NCBI GenBank assembly: GCA_963835525.1 | Contig: CAWIFM010000003.1 | Coordinates: 310,001 to 374,000 of the forward strand | DNA length: 64,000 nt | DNA from: DASSUW01 sp963835525 | GTDB taxonomy: Bacteria; Actinomycetota; Thermoleophilia; Solirubrobacterales; Solirubrobacteraceae | Direction of reading: 5' to 3' | Position numbers and translations under genes: made by a program | In this document: positions 8,067-15,702 of the stretch, in pieces | Numbering within the stretch: position 1 is the stretch's first letter | Layout of the letters: each line of letters starts with the position of its first letter | The notes under the pieces: model-generated | Seen by the model: the letters and a program-made list of their open reading frames with translations, nothing else | What the model was told of the DNA's origin: nothing | The model's database searches: none

Positions 8067-8500
8067 TGCACGGTGACGTCGGGGAAGAGGACCTCCTCGA
8101 CGTGGACGTCCGTGTGTTCCTTGATCGACTTCAGGATCTGCTTCTTGATCTTCTCGCGGCCTTCGCGCTGGATCAGCTCGTGGTCGGAGGCGTCGGTCAG
8201 CTCGTCCGTGATCAGGTCGCGGATGATCGCCTCCTGGGGCTCGGCGCCGTAGCCTTCGGGCGCGACCGGCGCGCCGTGCCCGCCGGCGGCAGCCGGCGGA
8301 TGCTCGACGACGAGCGCGACCTGCAGCTTGGCGTACCGGCCGTCGGCCAGGTTGACCAGGAACTCCTTCGGGAGAACGTAGACCGTGCCGTGGACCTTGG
8401 GCTCGGGAGCCTTCTCCTTCGGCTTGGCCAGAACGGTCTTATAGGCGCCGCCGGCGATCACGAGCGCCGCCACCGCGATGATGATGATCTTCTTTTTCAT
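8063..8500 (-). CDS. fliL: Flagellar basal body-associated protein FliL
   Basis: FliL is a stator-associated membrane protein that raises stator output. The 145-residue protein has an N-terminal transmembrane helix right after MKKK (residues 5-22), a linker, and a stomatin-like extracytoplasmic domain with VLPKEFLVNLADGRYAKLQV and the C-terminal DVHVEEVLFPDVTVQ, typical of FliL. It overlaps motB by 4 bases and fliN by 4, in the operon flbD-motA-motB-fliL-fliN. Confidence 0.9.
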   Translation of the reverse strand: MKKKIIIIAVAALVIAGGAYKTVLAKPKEKAPEPKVHGTVYVLPKEFLVNLADGRYAKLQVALVVEHPPAAAGGHGAPVAPEGYGAEPQEAIIRDLITDELTDASDHELIQREGREKIKKQILKSIKEHTDVHVEEVLFPDVTVQ

Positions 8501-9339
8501 TTGTCGCCTCCTTGCGACTGGGTTGCTCCATGCAGACGGGTCAGGATGATCTCGACCCGCCGGTTCTTCGCCCGGCCCGTGGGCGTTGCGTTGCCCGCGA
8601 CCGGATGCTCTGCGGCATAGCCGGCCAGCGACATGCGCTTGCCGGACACGCCCGCACCGTTCAGCGTCTGAACGACGGCCGCTGCGCGGGCGCCGGACAG
8701 CTGCCAGTTGGACGGGTACTGCGAAGTTGCGATCGGCTGGTCGTCGGTGTGACCCTCGACCTGGACGGGATGCGTCCCCTCGTGGTCGATGATCCGACCG
8801 ATCTCGGAGAGCGTCGGCCGCCCGCCGGACTTGACCACCGCGCTGCCCGAGTCGAACAGCACGCCGTCGGTCACCAGACGGATCTTCAGACCGTCCGGCG
8901 TGACCGTGGTGGACATCTTCTCGGCCAGGCCGGCGTCCTTGGCCAGCTTGTCGATGCGCTTCTTGAGGTCCTGGAAGCTGTTCTCCTCGGCCTGTGCCTG
9001 CTCGGCCGCCTCCTCGGCGTCCTGGGGGTTCATCGCCTGGGCGAGGGCCTGCGCGGGGCTCAGGGTCGGCAGCGGCGGGTTCGCCGGCGCTCTCTCGGCC
9101 TCCGACTCGTCGCCGGTCTTCATCATCGCCCGGCCGCCCGTGAGGACCGGCCCGGAGAAGGCCTCCTGGAGCGACTGCTCCAGCAGCTTGACCTTGCTGA
9201 TGTTCGTCGACGAGATCGCGAACAGCACCACGAACACCGCGAACAGCAGCGTCATCATGTCGTAGCCCGAGACGAGCCAGCGCTCGTGGTTCTCGTGCTC
9301 CTCGTGGTGGTGCTTCTTATGCCGCCTCGCCGCGCTCAT
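8497..9339 (-). CDS. motB: Flagellar stator protein MotB
   Basis: MotB anchors the stator to peptidoglycan and carries the proton-binding aspartate. The 280-residue protein has a basic, His-rich N-terminus, one transmembrane helix (about 26-46) beginning SGYDMMTLLFAVFVVLFA with the essential Asp, a linker with a plug-like helix, and a C-terminal OmpA-like domain (about 150-270) with VEGHTDDQPI and GRAKNRRVEI. The hydrophobic context of the Asp fits a proton-type stator. It lies 8 bp after motA. Confidence 0.95.
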   Translation of the reverse strand: MSAARRHKKHHHEEHENHERWLVSGYDMMTLLFAVFVVLFAISSTNISKVKLLEQSLQEAFSGPVLTGGRAMMKTGDESEAERAPANPPLPTLSPAQALAQAMNPQDAEEAAEQAQAEENSFQDLKKRIDKLAKDAGLAEKMSTTVTPDGLKIRLVTDGVLFDSGSAVVKSGGRPTLSEIGRIIDHEGTHPVQVEGHTDDQPIATSQYPSNWQLSGARAAAVVQTLNGAGVSGKRMSLAGYAAEHPVAGNATPTGRAKNRRVEIILTRLHGATQSQGGDK

Positions 9340-9347
9340 GGGTCACC

Positions 9348-10151
9348 TCAGGCCGCCTGCTTGGCAGCGGCCTTGGCGGCCTCCTGCTCTTCCTCGGTGG
9401 GACGCTCGCCCGGCGGCACGTAGGCCATGAGCTTCTCGGCGACGACGCGCGGGTTGTCGCCGGCCTGGATGGCGAGGACGCCCTCGAGGGTCATCTCGCG
9501 GAAGTGCATCTCGGCCTCCGAGAGCTCCTTCAGGCGGTTGGCCATCGGAAGGAAGACGACGTTGGCGGAGCCGACGCCGATCAGCGTCGCGAGGAACGCG
9601 GCGGCGATCAGCGGGCCCAGCGTGGACGGCTGGTTGAGGTTGTTCATCACGTTCACGAGGCCGAAAACGGTGCCGATGATGCCCATCGTCGGCGCCAGGG
9701 CGCCCGCCTGCATGAACGGCGCGCGCGCGGCGACGTGGCGCTTGCGCATCGCCTCGTTCTCGGCGTCGAGCACGGCGGCCACGAGGTCCGGGTCGGTCCC
9801 GTCGACGACGAGCTGGACGCCCTTGCGCGTGAACGGATCGTCGATCCCCTTGACCGCCTCGTCGAGGGCGAGCAGGCCGTCGCGGCGCGCCTGGTCGGCG
9901 AAGCCCACGAGCTGGTTCACCCGGCCGACGAGGTCGAGGTCCGGCGGCATGAGCGCCTTCATGTAGAGCTTGGGGAGCCGGATGTGCACCGGCAGGCCGC
10001 AGGCGGCGATGGTCGCGCCCAGCGTGCCGACGAGCACGATGAGGATGGCCGGGATGTTGATCACGACCATGACGTTCGTCCCCTCCATGGTCGCGCCCAT
10101 GGCGATACCGACGATGGAGATGAGGATGCCGATGCCGGTGCCGAACTTCAT
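9348..10151 (-). CDS. motA: Flagellar stator protein MotA
   Basis: MotA surrounds the MotB helix and couples ion flow to rotor movement. The 267-residue protein has four membrane segments: two near the N-terminus (about 5-22 and 31-52), then after a cytoplasmic loop (DLVGRVNQLVGFADQARRDG) two more (about 155-175, GALAPTMGIIGTVFGLVNV, and 188-208). The cytoplasmic loop contains the basic and acidic residues that contact FliG. It overlaps flbD by 4 bases. Confidence 0.95.
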   Translation of the reverse strand: MKFGTGIGILISIVGIAMGATMEGTNVMVVINIPAILIVLVGTLGATIAACGLPVHIRLPKLYMKALMPPDLDLVGRVNQLVGFADQARRDGLLALDEAVKGIDDPFTRKGVQLVVDGTDPDLVAAVLDAENEAMRKRHVAARAPFMQAGALAPTMGIIGTVFGLVNVMNNLNQPSTLGPLIAAAFLATLIGVGSANVVFLPMANRLKELSEAEMHFREMTLEGVLAIQAGDNPRVVAEKLMAYVPPGERPTEEEQEAAKAAAKQAA

Positions 10152-10471
10152 GACCGCGGGCCCTTCTGGGGAAGCTCGCTCTCCTGGCGGGCGTGCTCGG
10201 CGTTGAGGGCGACGATGGCGCCGTCACCGGCGGTGCCGCGCACGAGCGCGAGCGTCTGGGAGCGACGCGGGACACGGGTCATGGCGTCGAGGACCGAGGC
10301 GCGCCAGGTGCGCACGAACTCGGCCACCTGGTCGGGCGACTCGACCACGACCAGCCGCGAGCCGGTCGTGAGCACGACGACGGTGTCCGGGTTGGCCTCG
10401 ACGGTGAGGATCAGGTCCGGGTTCAGGTGGAACGGATGGGGCGTGCGCCCAAGTTTGTGAAGTCGGATCAT
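10148..10471 (-). CDS. flbD: FlbD-family flagellar protein
   Basis: A FlbD-like small protein, commonly encoded just before motA in Gram-positive flagellar clusters. The 107-residue product begins MIRLHKLGRTPHPFHLNPDLI and continues with VEANPDTVVVLTTGSRLVVV and VAEFVRTWRASVL, matching the family (about residues 1-60). The remaining 45 residues are not conserved. Its molecular role is unknown; it must not be confused with the Caulobacter FlbD response regulator. First gene of the motAB-fliL-fliN operon, with a sigma-28-type promoter 36 bp upstream. Confidence 0.82.
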   Translation of the reverse strand: MIRLHKLGRTPHPFHLNPDLILTVEANPDTVVVLTTGSRLVVVESPDQVAEFVRTWRASVLDAMTRVPRRSQTLALVRGTAGDGAIVALNAEHARQESELPQKGPRS

Positions 10472-10507
10472 GGCGAGAGAGTGGAGACGGATGGGCTCCT
10501 GATCTGG

Positions 10508-10534
10508 TCATCGGCCAGGAACGTCGGTAGTTGA
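10508..10534 (-). promoter_or_regulatory. Sigma-28-type promoter of flbD-motAB-fliL-fliN
   Basis: On the minus strand: TCAA, 15 bp, GCCGATGA. It has the same spacing and the same -10 box as the fliO promoter. It lies between the flgE terminator hairpin and flbD, as expected for a new transcription unit. Confidence 0.78.
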
Positions 10535-10540
10535 ACGAGA

Positions 10541-10570
10541 AAGGGCCCGCCACGTTGGTGGCGGGCCCTT
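10541..10570. terminator. Strong hairpin ending the fliJ-flgE operon
   Basis: Perfect stem of 13 bp (AAGGGCCCGCCAC pairing with GTGGCGGGCCCTT) around a 4-base GTTG loop. It lies 62 bp beyond the flgE stop and just before the flbD promoter. There is no clear T-run, as is common in GC-rich actinobacteria. Confidence 0.8.
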
Positions 10571-10631
10571 CCTTGTAACGTCGCACGTAGGTCGCGGGTG
10601 GGGTTTCCGCGACCGGAGGGCGAAACCCTTA

Positions 10632-11462
10632 TTAGCGCTTCAGGTTCACGAGGTCCTGCAGCATCTCGTCAGCCGTCGAGATGACTCGCGAGTTGGCCTG
10701 GAAGCCACGCTGCGCGGTGATCATGCTCGTGAACGACTGGGCGAGGTCCACGTTGGACATCTCGATCGCGCCGGCGGTGGTGAAGCCGTGCGTGGTGCCC
10801 GGGGTGCCGACGGTCGGCGCACCCGAGTTCGCGCTCTGCAGCCAGCGGTTCGAGCCGCTGCGCGACAGGCCGGCCTGGTTCGAGAACGTCGCCAGCGTGA
10901 GGAAGCCGGAGGACTGGCGCGTGCCGGTGCCGTCGACGTACGAGACCTCGCCGTTCTGGCCGATCGACACGTTGGTCGACCCGGGCGGGACCTGGATCAG
11001 CGTGTCGGCGCCGCCGGCGGTGCGGCCCTGGAGGTAGTAGCCGTCCTGGGTGACCAGGTAGCCGGCGCTGTTGGTGGTGAAGTTGCCCGCGCGGGTGTAC
11101 TCCACGGCGCCCGCGTTCGCCGTCGGCGGGGTGGTCGTGCTGGAGGCGACCCGGAAGAAGCCCGGGCCCTGCTGGACCGCGATGTCGTACGTGCCGCCGG
11201 TGGACTGGAGAGCGCCGCCGGTCATCACGTTGTCGATCGAGCCGAGCTGGACGCCGAGGCCGACCTGGGCCGCGTTGGTGCCGCCCGTGCCGCCGCCCGG
11301 GCCGGAGGCGCCGCGCTGCGTCTGGTTGAGGGCGTCCGTGAACGTCGCGCGAGCCGACTTGTAGCCGATCGTGTTGACGTTCGCGATGTCGTTGGAGGTG
11401 ACGTCGAGCATCACCTGGTGGGTCTTGAGGCCGCTGATAGCAGCGAACATGCCTCGCATCAT
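10632..11462 (-). CDS. flgE: Flagellar hook protein FlgE (short form)
   Basis: FlgE polymerises into the hook. The N-terminus has the flagellar rod/hook signature (MFAAISGLKTHQVMLDVTSN, then DIANVNTIGYKSARATF), and the C-terminus has the coiled-coil zone IEMSNVDLAQSFTSMITAQR and ADEMLQDLVNLKR, typical of FlgE. At 276 residues it is shorter than most FlgE proteins (about 400), so the variable outer hook domains are reduced and an FlgG-like rod protein cannot be fully excluded. Position after flgD and fliK supports hook identity. The middle is rich in Gly, Thr and Ser. Confidence 0.87.
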   Translation of the reverse strand: MMRGMFAAISGLKTHQVMLDVTSNDIANVNTIGYKSARATFTDALNQTQRGASGPGGGTGGTNAAQVGLGVQLGSIDNVMTGGALQSTGGTYDIAVQQGPGFFRVASSTTTPPTANAGAVEYTRAGNFTTNSAGYLVTQDGYYLQGRTAGGADTLIQVPPGSTNVSIGQNGEVSYVDGTGTRQSSGFLTLATFSNQAGLSRSGSNRWLQSANSGAPTVGTPGTTHGFTTAGAIEMSNVDLAQSFTSMITAQRGFQANSRVISTADEMLQDLVNLKR

Positions 11463-11486
11463 CGGGGCATCAACTCCTTCCGTCGC

Positions 11487-11903
11487 CTAAGCGACCTGCG
11501 TGATGGTTGCGGGATCGACTCCGTCGACGCCGTCGACCGTGAGCGTCGGAACGCCGCCCGCGGTGGTGACCTTGTCGACCTTGCCGGTGTGAATCTGGTC
11601 GTTCTCGTCCACGTAGCTGACCGTGCGGCCGATCAGGCCGATGGCGCTACTGGCCGTCAGGTTGGAGGCCACGCGCTCATTGGCGGCGGCGAGGTTGGAG
11701 ACCTGCTCGAGCGTGGAGAAGGACGCCATCTGGCCCATGAACTCGCTGTCGTTCATCGGGTTCATCGGGTCCTGGTGCTGGAGCTGCGCGACGAAGAGCT
11801 TGAGGAACTGGTCCTTGCCCATTTCGCCGCCGGAGGAGCCCTTCGGCTTCATCTCCTCGAGCGTGAGGATCCGGTCGCTGGAATTGGTGTTGATGGAGGT
11901 CAT
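11487..11903 (-). CDS. flgD: Hook assembly cap protein FlgD
   Basis: FlgD is the scaffold that caps the growing hook. The 138-residue protein carries the conserved N-terminal FlgD domain with FLKLFVAQLQHQDPMNPMND and SEFMGQMASFSTLEQVSNL (residues about 34-70), plus a short beta-rich C-terminus (IGRTVSYVDENDQIHTGKVD). It lacks the full FlgD/Tudor-like C-terminal domains of enterobacteria, giving a short form like the Bacillus protein. Lies between fliK and flgE, 17 and 24 bp away. Confidence 0.92.
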   Translation of the reverse strand: MTSINTNSSDRILTLEEMKPKGSSGGEMGKDQFLKLFVAQLQHQDPMNPMNDSEFMGQMASFSTLEQVSNLAAANERVASNLTASSAIGLIGRTVSYVDENDQIHTGKVDKVTTAGGVPTLTVDGVDGVDPATITQVA

Positions 11904-11920
11904 CGGTCCCGTGTCGTTGG

Positions 11921-13219
11921 TCAGGCGAGGACGTCCACGAGCAGCCCACCGGGGAGCTCGATGACGGTCTGGGTGGTCGGAGCGCCCTCGGCGTCGCCTT
12001 CGGCGTCGTCGGAGCCCGGGCGGCCGGAGCCGCCGAACACGGCGTCATCGCCGTCGCTCCACTCGCCGCGGGCGCGCTGCTGCTGCTGATCGCTGGAGGT
12101 CGAGACCTCGAGCGAGATCAGGTTCACGTCGCGCGCCTCGAGCGCGCGGCGAAGGTCGTCGCCGGCCTGGGCCAGCAGCCTGGCGGCCTCCGGGGAGTCG
12201 GCCACCACCTGGGCGGCGATGCCGCCGGCCGTGGCCTGCAGGCGGATCTCGATGCCGCCCAGCTCGACCGGCCGCAGCGCCAGCTTGGCGTGCGAGATGC
12301 CTCGCTCGACGGCGACGTGGAGCAGCGTCTGGACCGCGGCCGGCGCACGATGCATCGGCACGGTGCGCTCGGGGGCGGCCAGGCCGGCGACGGGCGCCGG
12401 GACCGGGGCGGGAGCGACAGGCTGGGAGGCGGGCGCCTGCGCGGCGGGCGCGGGGGCGGGAGCGGGCTCGGACGCCGCGGCAGCGCGGGCCGGGGCGGCA
12501 GCCGGAGCCTCGGGCGCGGCCGGCGCCTCGGGCGCAGCCGGAGCCTCGGCGACCGGAGCGGCGGGCACGACGGGCTTGCGCGCCTCGGGCGCGGCGGTCT
12601 GCGGCGCGGCGGGCTGCGCCGGGGCGTCGGCCTCGACCGGCACGCCGGCGGGAGACTGCGCCTCGGCGTCGGCCTCGGCCACGGCGGGCTGGGCCGGGGC
12701 GGCCTGCTGAGCGAGGACCGGGGCGCCGGGCAGCGGCGCGGCCGCGACCGGAGCGGCCTCGGCCGGCAGCGGCGCGGCGGCCACGGGCTGCGGCGCCACC
12801 GGAGCGGCGACGACGGCCTCGGGCGCGAGCATGAAGATCGGTGCGGTGGGCAGGGCGGGAGCGGCCGGGGCCACGGCCTCCGGCAGAGCCGGCGGCGCCA
12901 CGGGGAGATCGACCACCGGAGCCACGGCGAGCGCGACGGGCCGGTCGGCCTGCAGCTGCTCGCGGGTGCCGGCGTCGGCCGGGGAGCCCTCGGGCGCGGT
13001 GCCCGCGGGCTGCTCGCGGCGCGGCGCGGCGTCGCGCGGCTCAGGGCCGCGGTCGCGCACGTCGGCGCGCGGCGCCTTCGGCTCCTCGCGACGGGGGGCG
13101 GGGGCAACGGCGTCGAGCAGCGCGGCGAAGGCGCCTTCGGGCCGGCGTTCGGCCGGAGCGGCCGAGGAGCGGTCGTTCAGCGCAGCGGGGCGCGTGGGCT
13201 GGGTGCGTTCTGTGTTCAT
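11921..13219 (-). CDS. fliK: Flagellar hook-length control protein FliK
   Basis: FliK is a secreted molecular ruler that triggers the switch from hook to filament export. The 432-residue product has a long Ala/Pro-rich, probably disordered N-terminal region (about 1-285) made of near-repeating AP and PAAPEA units. It then has the C-terminal Flg_hook domain (about 295-375) with the hallmark LALRPVELGGIEIRLQAT, and a polar Gln/Asp tail. The start ATG 13219 overlaps the SLT gene stop (ATGA); in-frame upstream sequence to 14041 belongs to the neighbouring genes and is not part of FliK. Ruler length would depend on the disordered part. Confidence 0.9.
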   Translation of the reverse strand: MNTERTQPTRPAALNDRSSAAPAERRPEGAFAALLDAVAPAPRREEPKAPRADVRDRGPEPRDAAPRREQPAGTAPEGSPADAGTREQLQADRPVALAVAPVVDLPVAPPALPEAVAPAAPALPTAPIFMLAPEAVVAAPVAPQPVAAAPLPAEAAPVAAAPLPGAPVLAQQAAPAQPAVAEADAEAQSPAGVPVEADAPAQPAAPQTAAPEARKPVVPAAPVAEAPAAPEAPAAPEAPAAAPARAAAASEPAPAPAPAAQAPASQPVAPAPVPAPVAGLAAPERTVPMHRAPAAVQTLLHVAVERGISHAKLALRPVELGGIEIRLQATAGGIAAQVVADSPEAARLLAQAGDDLRRALEARDVNLISLEVSTSSDQQQQRARGEWSDGDDAVFGGSGRPGSDDAEGDAEGAPTTQTVIELPGGLLVDVLA

Positions 13220-13821
13220 CAGAGGATCGAGGGAGCGGCGCCGGAGGCGCGGTACTGCGCGGCGTTGGCCTGCACGATGCGGACGTAGTTCTGCGTCTCG
13301 GCGTAGGGCGGGACGCCGCCGTAGCGCTGGACGGCGCCGGGACCGGCGTTGTACGCGGCCAGGGCACGCGTCACGTCGCCGCCGAAGGCGTCGAGCTGCT
13401 GGCGCAGGTACTTCGCGCCACCGTCGAGGCTCTGCGCGGGATCGAGCACATTGCTCACGCCGAGGCCGGCGGCGGTGCCCGGCATCAGCTGGGTGAGCCC
13501 GCGGGCCCCCGCCGGCGAGCCGGCGTTGGGGTTGAAGCCCGACTCCTGCTTGACCAGGCCGGCGAGCAGCGCGGGGTCGATCCCGTGCTTCTTCGCGGCG
13601 GCGGTGATCTCGGCGCCGAACGGGACGTCGGACGGAAGCTCGGAGGCGCCGACGCTCATCAGGCCGGCGGAAGCGGTGGTCGCCGCCGGCGCGGAGGTCG
13701 CGGCCGTGGCGGTGGCGAGCTGCGAGGCGAACGCGCTCGACGTGGAAGTCTGTGCGGGCGCGGGCGCGCCCATCATCTGCTGGAGCTCGGCGACCCGAGC
13801 CACGACCGCGTCGACGCTCAT
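13219..13821 (-). CDS. Lytic transglycosylase (SLT domain) in the flagellar operon
   Basis: The 200-residue protein has an Ala/Thr-rich N-terminus and a C-terminal SLT (lysozyme-like) domain (about 70-195). It contains the catalytic Glu93 in KQESGFNPNAGSPAGARGL, then TQLMPGTA and the AAYNAGPGAV motif, all typical of Slt-type transglycosylases. It should open peptidoglycan for the rod. The rod protein FlgJ of this cluster has no muramidase domain, so this enzyme probably supplies that activity. No signal peptide is visible, consistent with export through the flagellar apparatus. It overlaps fliK and fliJ by 3-4 bases. Confidence 0.9.
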   Translation of the reverse strand: MSVDAVVARVAELQQMMGAPAPAQTSTSSAFASQLATATAATSAPAATTASAGLMSVGASELPSDVPFGAEITAAAKKHGIDPALLAGLVKQESGFNPNAGSPAGARGLTQLMPGTAAGLGVSNVLDPAQSLDGGAKYLRQQLDAFGGDVTRALAAYNAGPGAVQRYGGVPPYAETQNYVRIVQANAAQYRASGAAPSIL

Positions 13822-14273
13822 GCGGCGGCGCCCCGGCGGTGCACGCCCAGAGCGATCTCGTCGAGAGCGCCCTGCGCACGGCGGGCCCATGCCTTGTTGT
13901 GGTCGGCGCGCTGGCGCTCCTCGAGCTTGTCCATGACCTGACGGTCACGCGCGGCGGCCTGGAGCGCGTCGCGGCGCGCGGCCACCTCGGCCTCCTGGCG
14001 GTCGAGGTCGAGCGCCCGCTCGCGGCGGTCGCGCTCGGCACGCTCCATGAACGCCTGGGCGGCGATCAGGTCCATGCCCGAGGGGCGGGCGAGCACGGCG
14101 TCGCGGCCGGCCTGGGTGGCGGCTGAGACGGCGTGCGTTGCCTCGCGCAGCATCGCCTCGCCACGCAGGCGCAGGCGGAGCTCATGCGCCAGATCCTCCT
14201 GGGCGCGCGCTTCCGCGCGCTCCCGGAGCGTCTTGACGCGCTCGAGACGGAACGTGAAGGACGGAGTCTCCAC
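13818..14273 (-). CDS. fliJ: Flagellar export chaperone FliJ
   Basis: FliJ is the coiled-coil stalk of the export ATPase complex. The 151-residue protein begins METPSFTFRLERVKTLRERA, the normal FliJ opening, and is almost wholly charged helix (Arg/Glu/Ala-rich) with heptad character to about residue 140. The start is GTG 14273. First gene of fliJ-SLT-fliK-flgD-flgE. The predicted promoter -10 box ends only 8 bp before the GTG, so the mRNA is expected to be leaderless. Confidence 0.85.
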   Translation of the reverse strand: METPSFTFRLERVKTLRERAEARAQEDLAHELRLRLRGEAMLREATHAVSAATQAGRDAVLARPSGMDLIAAQAFMERAERDRRERALDLDRQEAEVAARRDALQAAARDRQVMDKLEERQRADHNKAWARRAQGALDEIALGVHRRGAAA

Positions 14274-14281
14274 GACCGGAT

Positions 14282-14308
14282 TGATCGGCCGCTGCTCCGG
14301 AACCTGTA
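14282..14308 (-). promoter_or_regulatory. Sigma-28-type promoter of fliJ operon
   Basis: On the minus strand: TACA, 15 bp, GCCGATCA. The -10 box is identical to those of flgB and flgF. It ends 8 bp before the fliJ GTG, implying a leaderless transcript. Confidence 0.68.
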
Positions 14309-14356
14309 GCGACGCTCGACAGGGAATCCACGCCCCTGTCTCTTCGTCTATTGGGT

Positions 14357-15223
14357 ATGACCCGATTCGCTCTGCTTCTCGGCGCGCTCCTCGCGGGCGC
14401 GCTGCTCATCCCGTCGGCCGCGCCCGCCACGCACGCGCCGCCGACCTGCTTCGGCGGCCAGGGTGGCACCTACAACGACTTCACGATCGTCGGCACGTGG
14501 CGCGACGACGTGCTGGTCGGCACCGACGGGCCGGACGTGATCTACGCCGGCGACGGCGACGACGTGATCCTCGGCCTAGGCGGCGACGACATCCTGTGCG
14601 GCGCCGGCGGCGGCGACCGGATCGCGGGCGGCGACGGCCGCGACTGGATCGACGGCGCCGACGATCCGATGGCGATCCGCGCCGAGGCCGGCAAGAAGAC
14701 CGACGATCGCGCCGACGTGATCTCCGGCGGTCCCGGCAACGACAACGCCGGCGGCCTCGACGGCGACGACTTCATCGACGGCGGCGACGGCGACGACGAG
14801 ATCGGCGGGCAGCGCGGCCGCGACATCGTGATCGGCGGCGCCGGCAACGACTCGACCTACGGCGGCTCCTACCCCGCCGAGTACGACCGCGCCGACATCC
14901 TGATCGGCGACGCGGGCGACGACCACCTGACGTTCGCGGGCGCCGGCGACGACCTCCTGCTCGCCGGGGCCGGCGACGACCGCCTCCAGGGCGAGCTCGG
15001 CAACGACGAGCTCCGCGGCGGCGACGGCAACGACAAGCTCGGCCTGCCGTGGGTCGAGGTCGAGAACGGCAACGACCGCCTGTTCGGCGGCAACGGCGAC
15101 GACCAGCTCGACGGCGGGCCCGGCTTCGACCGGACCGACGGCGAGGACGGCAATGACGCCTGCGTGAACGGCGAGACCGTGTTCAGCTGCGAGCTGGGCG
15201 CGCTGCCGGCGCTCGGGCTCTAG
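14357..15223 (+). CDS. Secreted RTX (haemolysin-type calcium-binding repeat) protein
   Basis: A signal peptide (MTRFALLLGALLAGALLIPS, cleavage near APA-TH) is followed by about ten glycine/aspartate-rich nonapeptides of the GGxGxDxxx class, for example GDGDDVILG, GDGDDEIGG and GNGDDQLDG. Such repeats form a parallel beta-roll that binds Ca2+ and folds after secretion. Length 288 residues from ATG 14357; a TTG six bases earlier is an alternative. Four cysteines (in PTCFGG, ILCGAG, DACVN, FSCEL) are unusual for RTX rolls and may form disulphides. No catalytic domain is visible. It is divergent from fliJ and ends with its own terminator. Its role (adhesin or surface protein) is unknown. Confidence 0.85.
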   Translation: MTRFALLLGALLAGALLIPSAAPATHAPPTCFGGQGGTYNDFTIVGTWRDDVLVGTDGPDVIYAGDGDDVILGLGGDDILCGAGGGDRIAGGDGRDWIDGADDPMAIRAEAGKKTDDRADVISGGPGNDNAGGLDGDDFIDGGDGDDEIGGQRGRDIVIGGAGNDSTYGGSYPAEYDRADILIGDAGDDHLTFAGAGDDLLLAGAGDDRLQGELGNDELRGGDGNDKLGLPWVEVENGNDRLFGGNGDDQLDGGPGFDRTDGEDGNDACVNGETVFSCELGALPALGL

Positions 15224-15233
15224 GCGACGCGCA

Positions 15234-15260
15234 ACCGGCCCGCCCGCCGGGCGGGCCGGT
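15234..15260 (+). terminator. Terminator hairpin after the RTX gene
   Basis: Perfect 12-bp stem (ACCGGCCCGCCC with GGGCGGGCCGGT) and a 3-base GCC loop, 10 bp beyond the stop codon. No T-run follows. Confidence 0.75.
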
Positions 15261-15418
15261 CAGCCGCGCGCCCACAACCCGTCCGTGCCCTCGGCGGTCT
15301 TCGCGCCCGAGACGACGTCCTCGGGTCGCCCCTCGTGCGTGTTGACGACGATCTCCTCGATCAGCTTCGGCCGCCCCGGTGCGACGATCTCGTAGTCGCG
15401 TGGCACCGGCCTGATCAC
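15260..15418 (-). CDS. Possible 52-residue small protein
   Basis: GTG 15418 opens a frame reading VIRPVPRDYEIVAPGRPKLI, then EEIVVNTHEGRPEDVVSG and KTAEGTDGLWARG, stop at 15260. A purine-rich stretch (AAGG, then CGAGG) lies just upstream. Third-position GC is very high, like its neighbours. Against it: no recognised family, a non-ATG start, and such short frames arise by chance in GC-rich DNA. It could also be the remnant of a larger gene. Confidence 0.35.
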   Translation of the reverse strand: MIRPVPRDYEIVAPGRPKLIEEIVVNTHEGRPEDVVSGAKTAEGTDGLWARG

Positions 15419-15495
15419 CTCGCGCCTTCAGAGCCGGCGTGCCCTAGCTGTCGTTCCTGAGCACGTTGTTCTTACGGCCGCCGTGCCCGACGGGC

Positions 15496-15654
15496 GAACG
15501 TCAACTGCGGCTGGGTAGGGGAGCTGGGGAGGCCGGCGAGGGCGGTTTCCTCGAAGCGTCCTGCCCTGCGGTCGTCTGACGACCCTTAGCCAGGACGGTA
15601 CGCCGAAATCCGGCCGCGCGGCCGGCTCCCCGGCCTCCCCACCCAGCCGCAGTT
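15496..15654. repeat. Long imperfect palindromic element, copy 1
   Basis: The 15224-15702 gap holds no certain gene; its main content is this structure. The outer arms carry AACTGCGGCTGGGT (left, from 15503) and its complement in CTCCCCACCCAGCCGCAGTT (15635-15654). Inside there is a hairpin GTCGTC-T-GACGAC flanked by GCGTCCTG and CAGGACGG. The left end (GAACGTCAACTGC...GGGT, 21 bp) is identical to bases 60633-60653 in a second palindrome 45 kb away. It sits just downstream of fliI and may end that operon. Confidence 0.6.
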
Positions 15655-15702
15655 CGCCGACTGAACAGCGTGCGGCAATTACAACCAGGCGGCTGGTACC
15701 CG

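Noticed and set aside
12400..12900. Apparent repeats in the fliK coding region
   Set aside because: They reflect codons for an Ala/Pro-rich disordered region, not a DNA repeat or CRISPR array.
13222..14041. Long N-terminal extension of fliK
   Set aside because: It overlaps the SLT and fliJ genes in other frames; FliK starts at ATG 13219 with the ATGA overlap.
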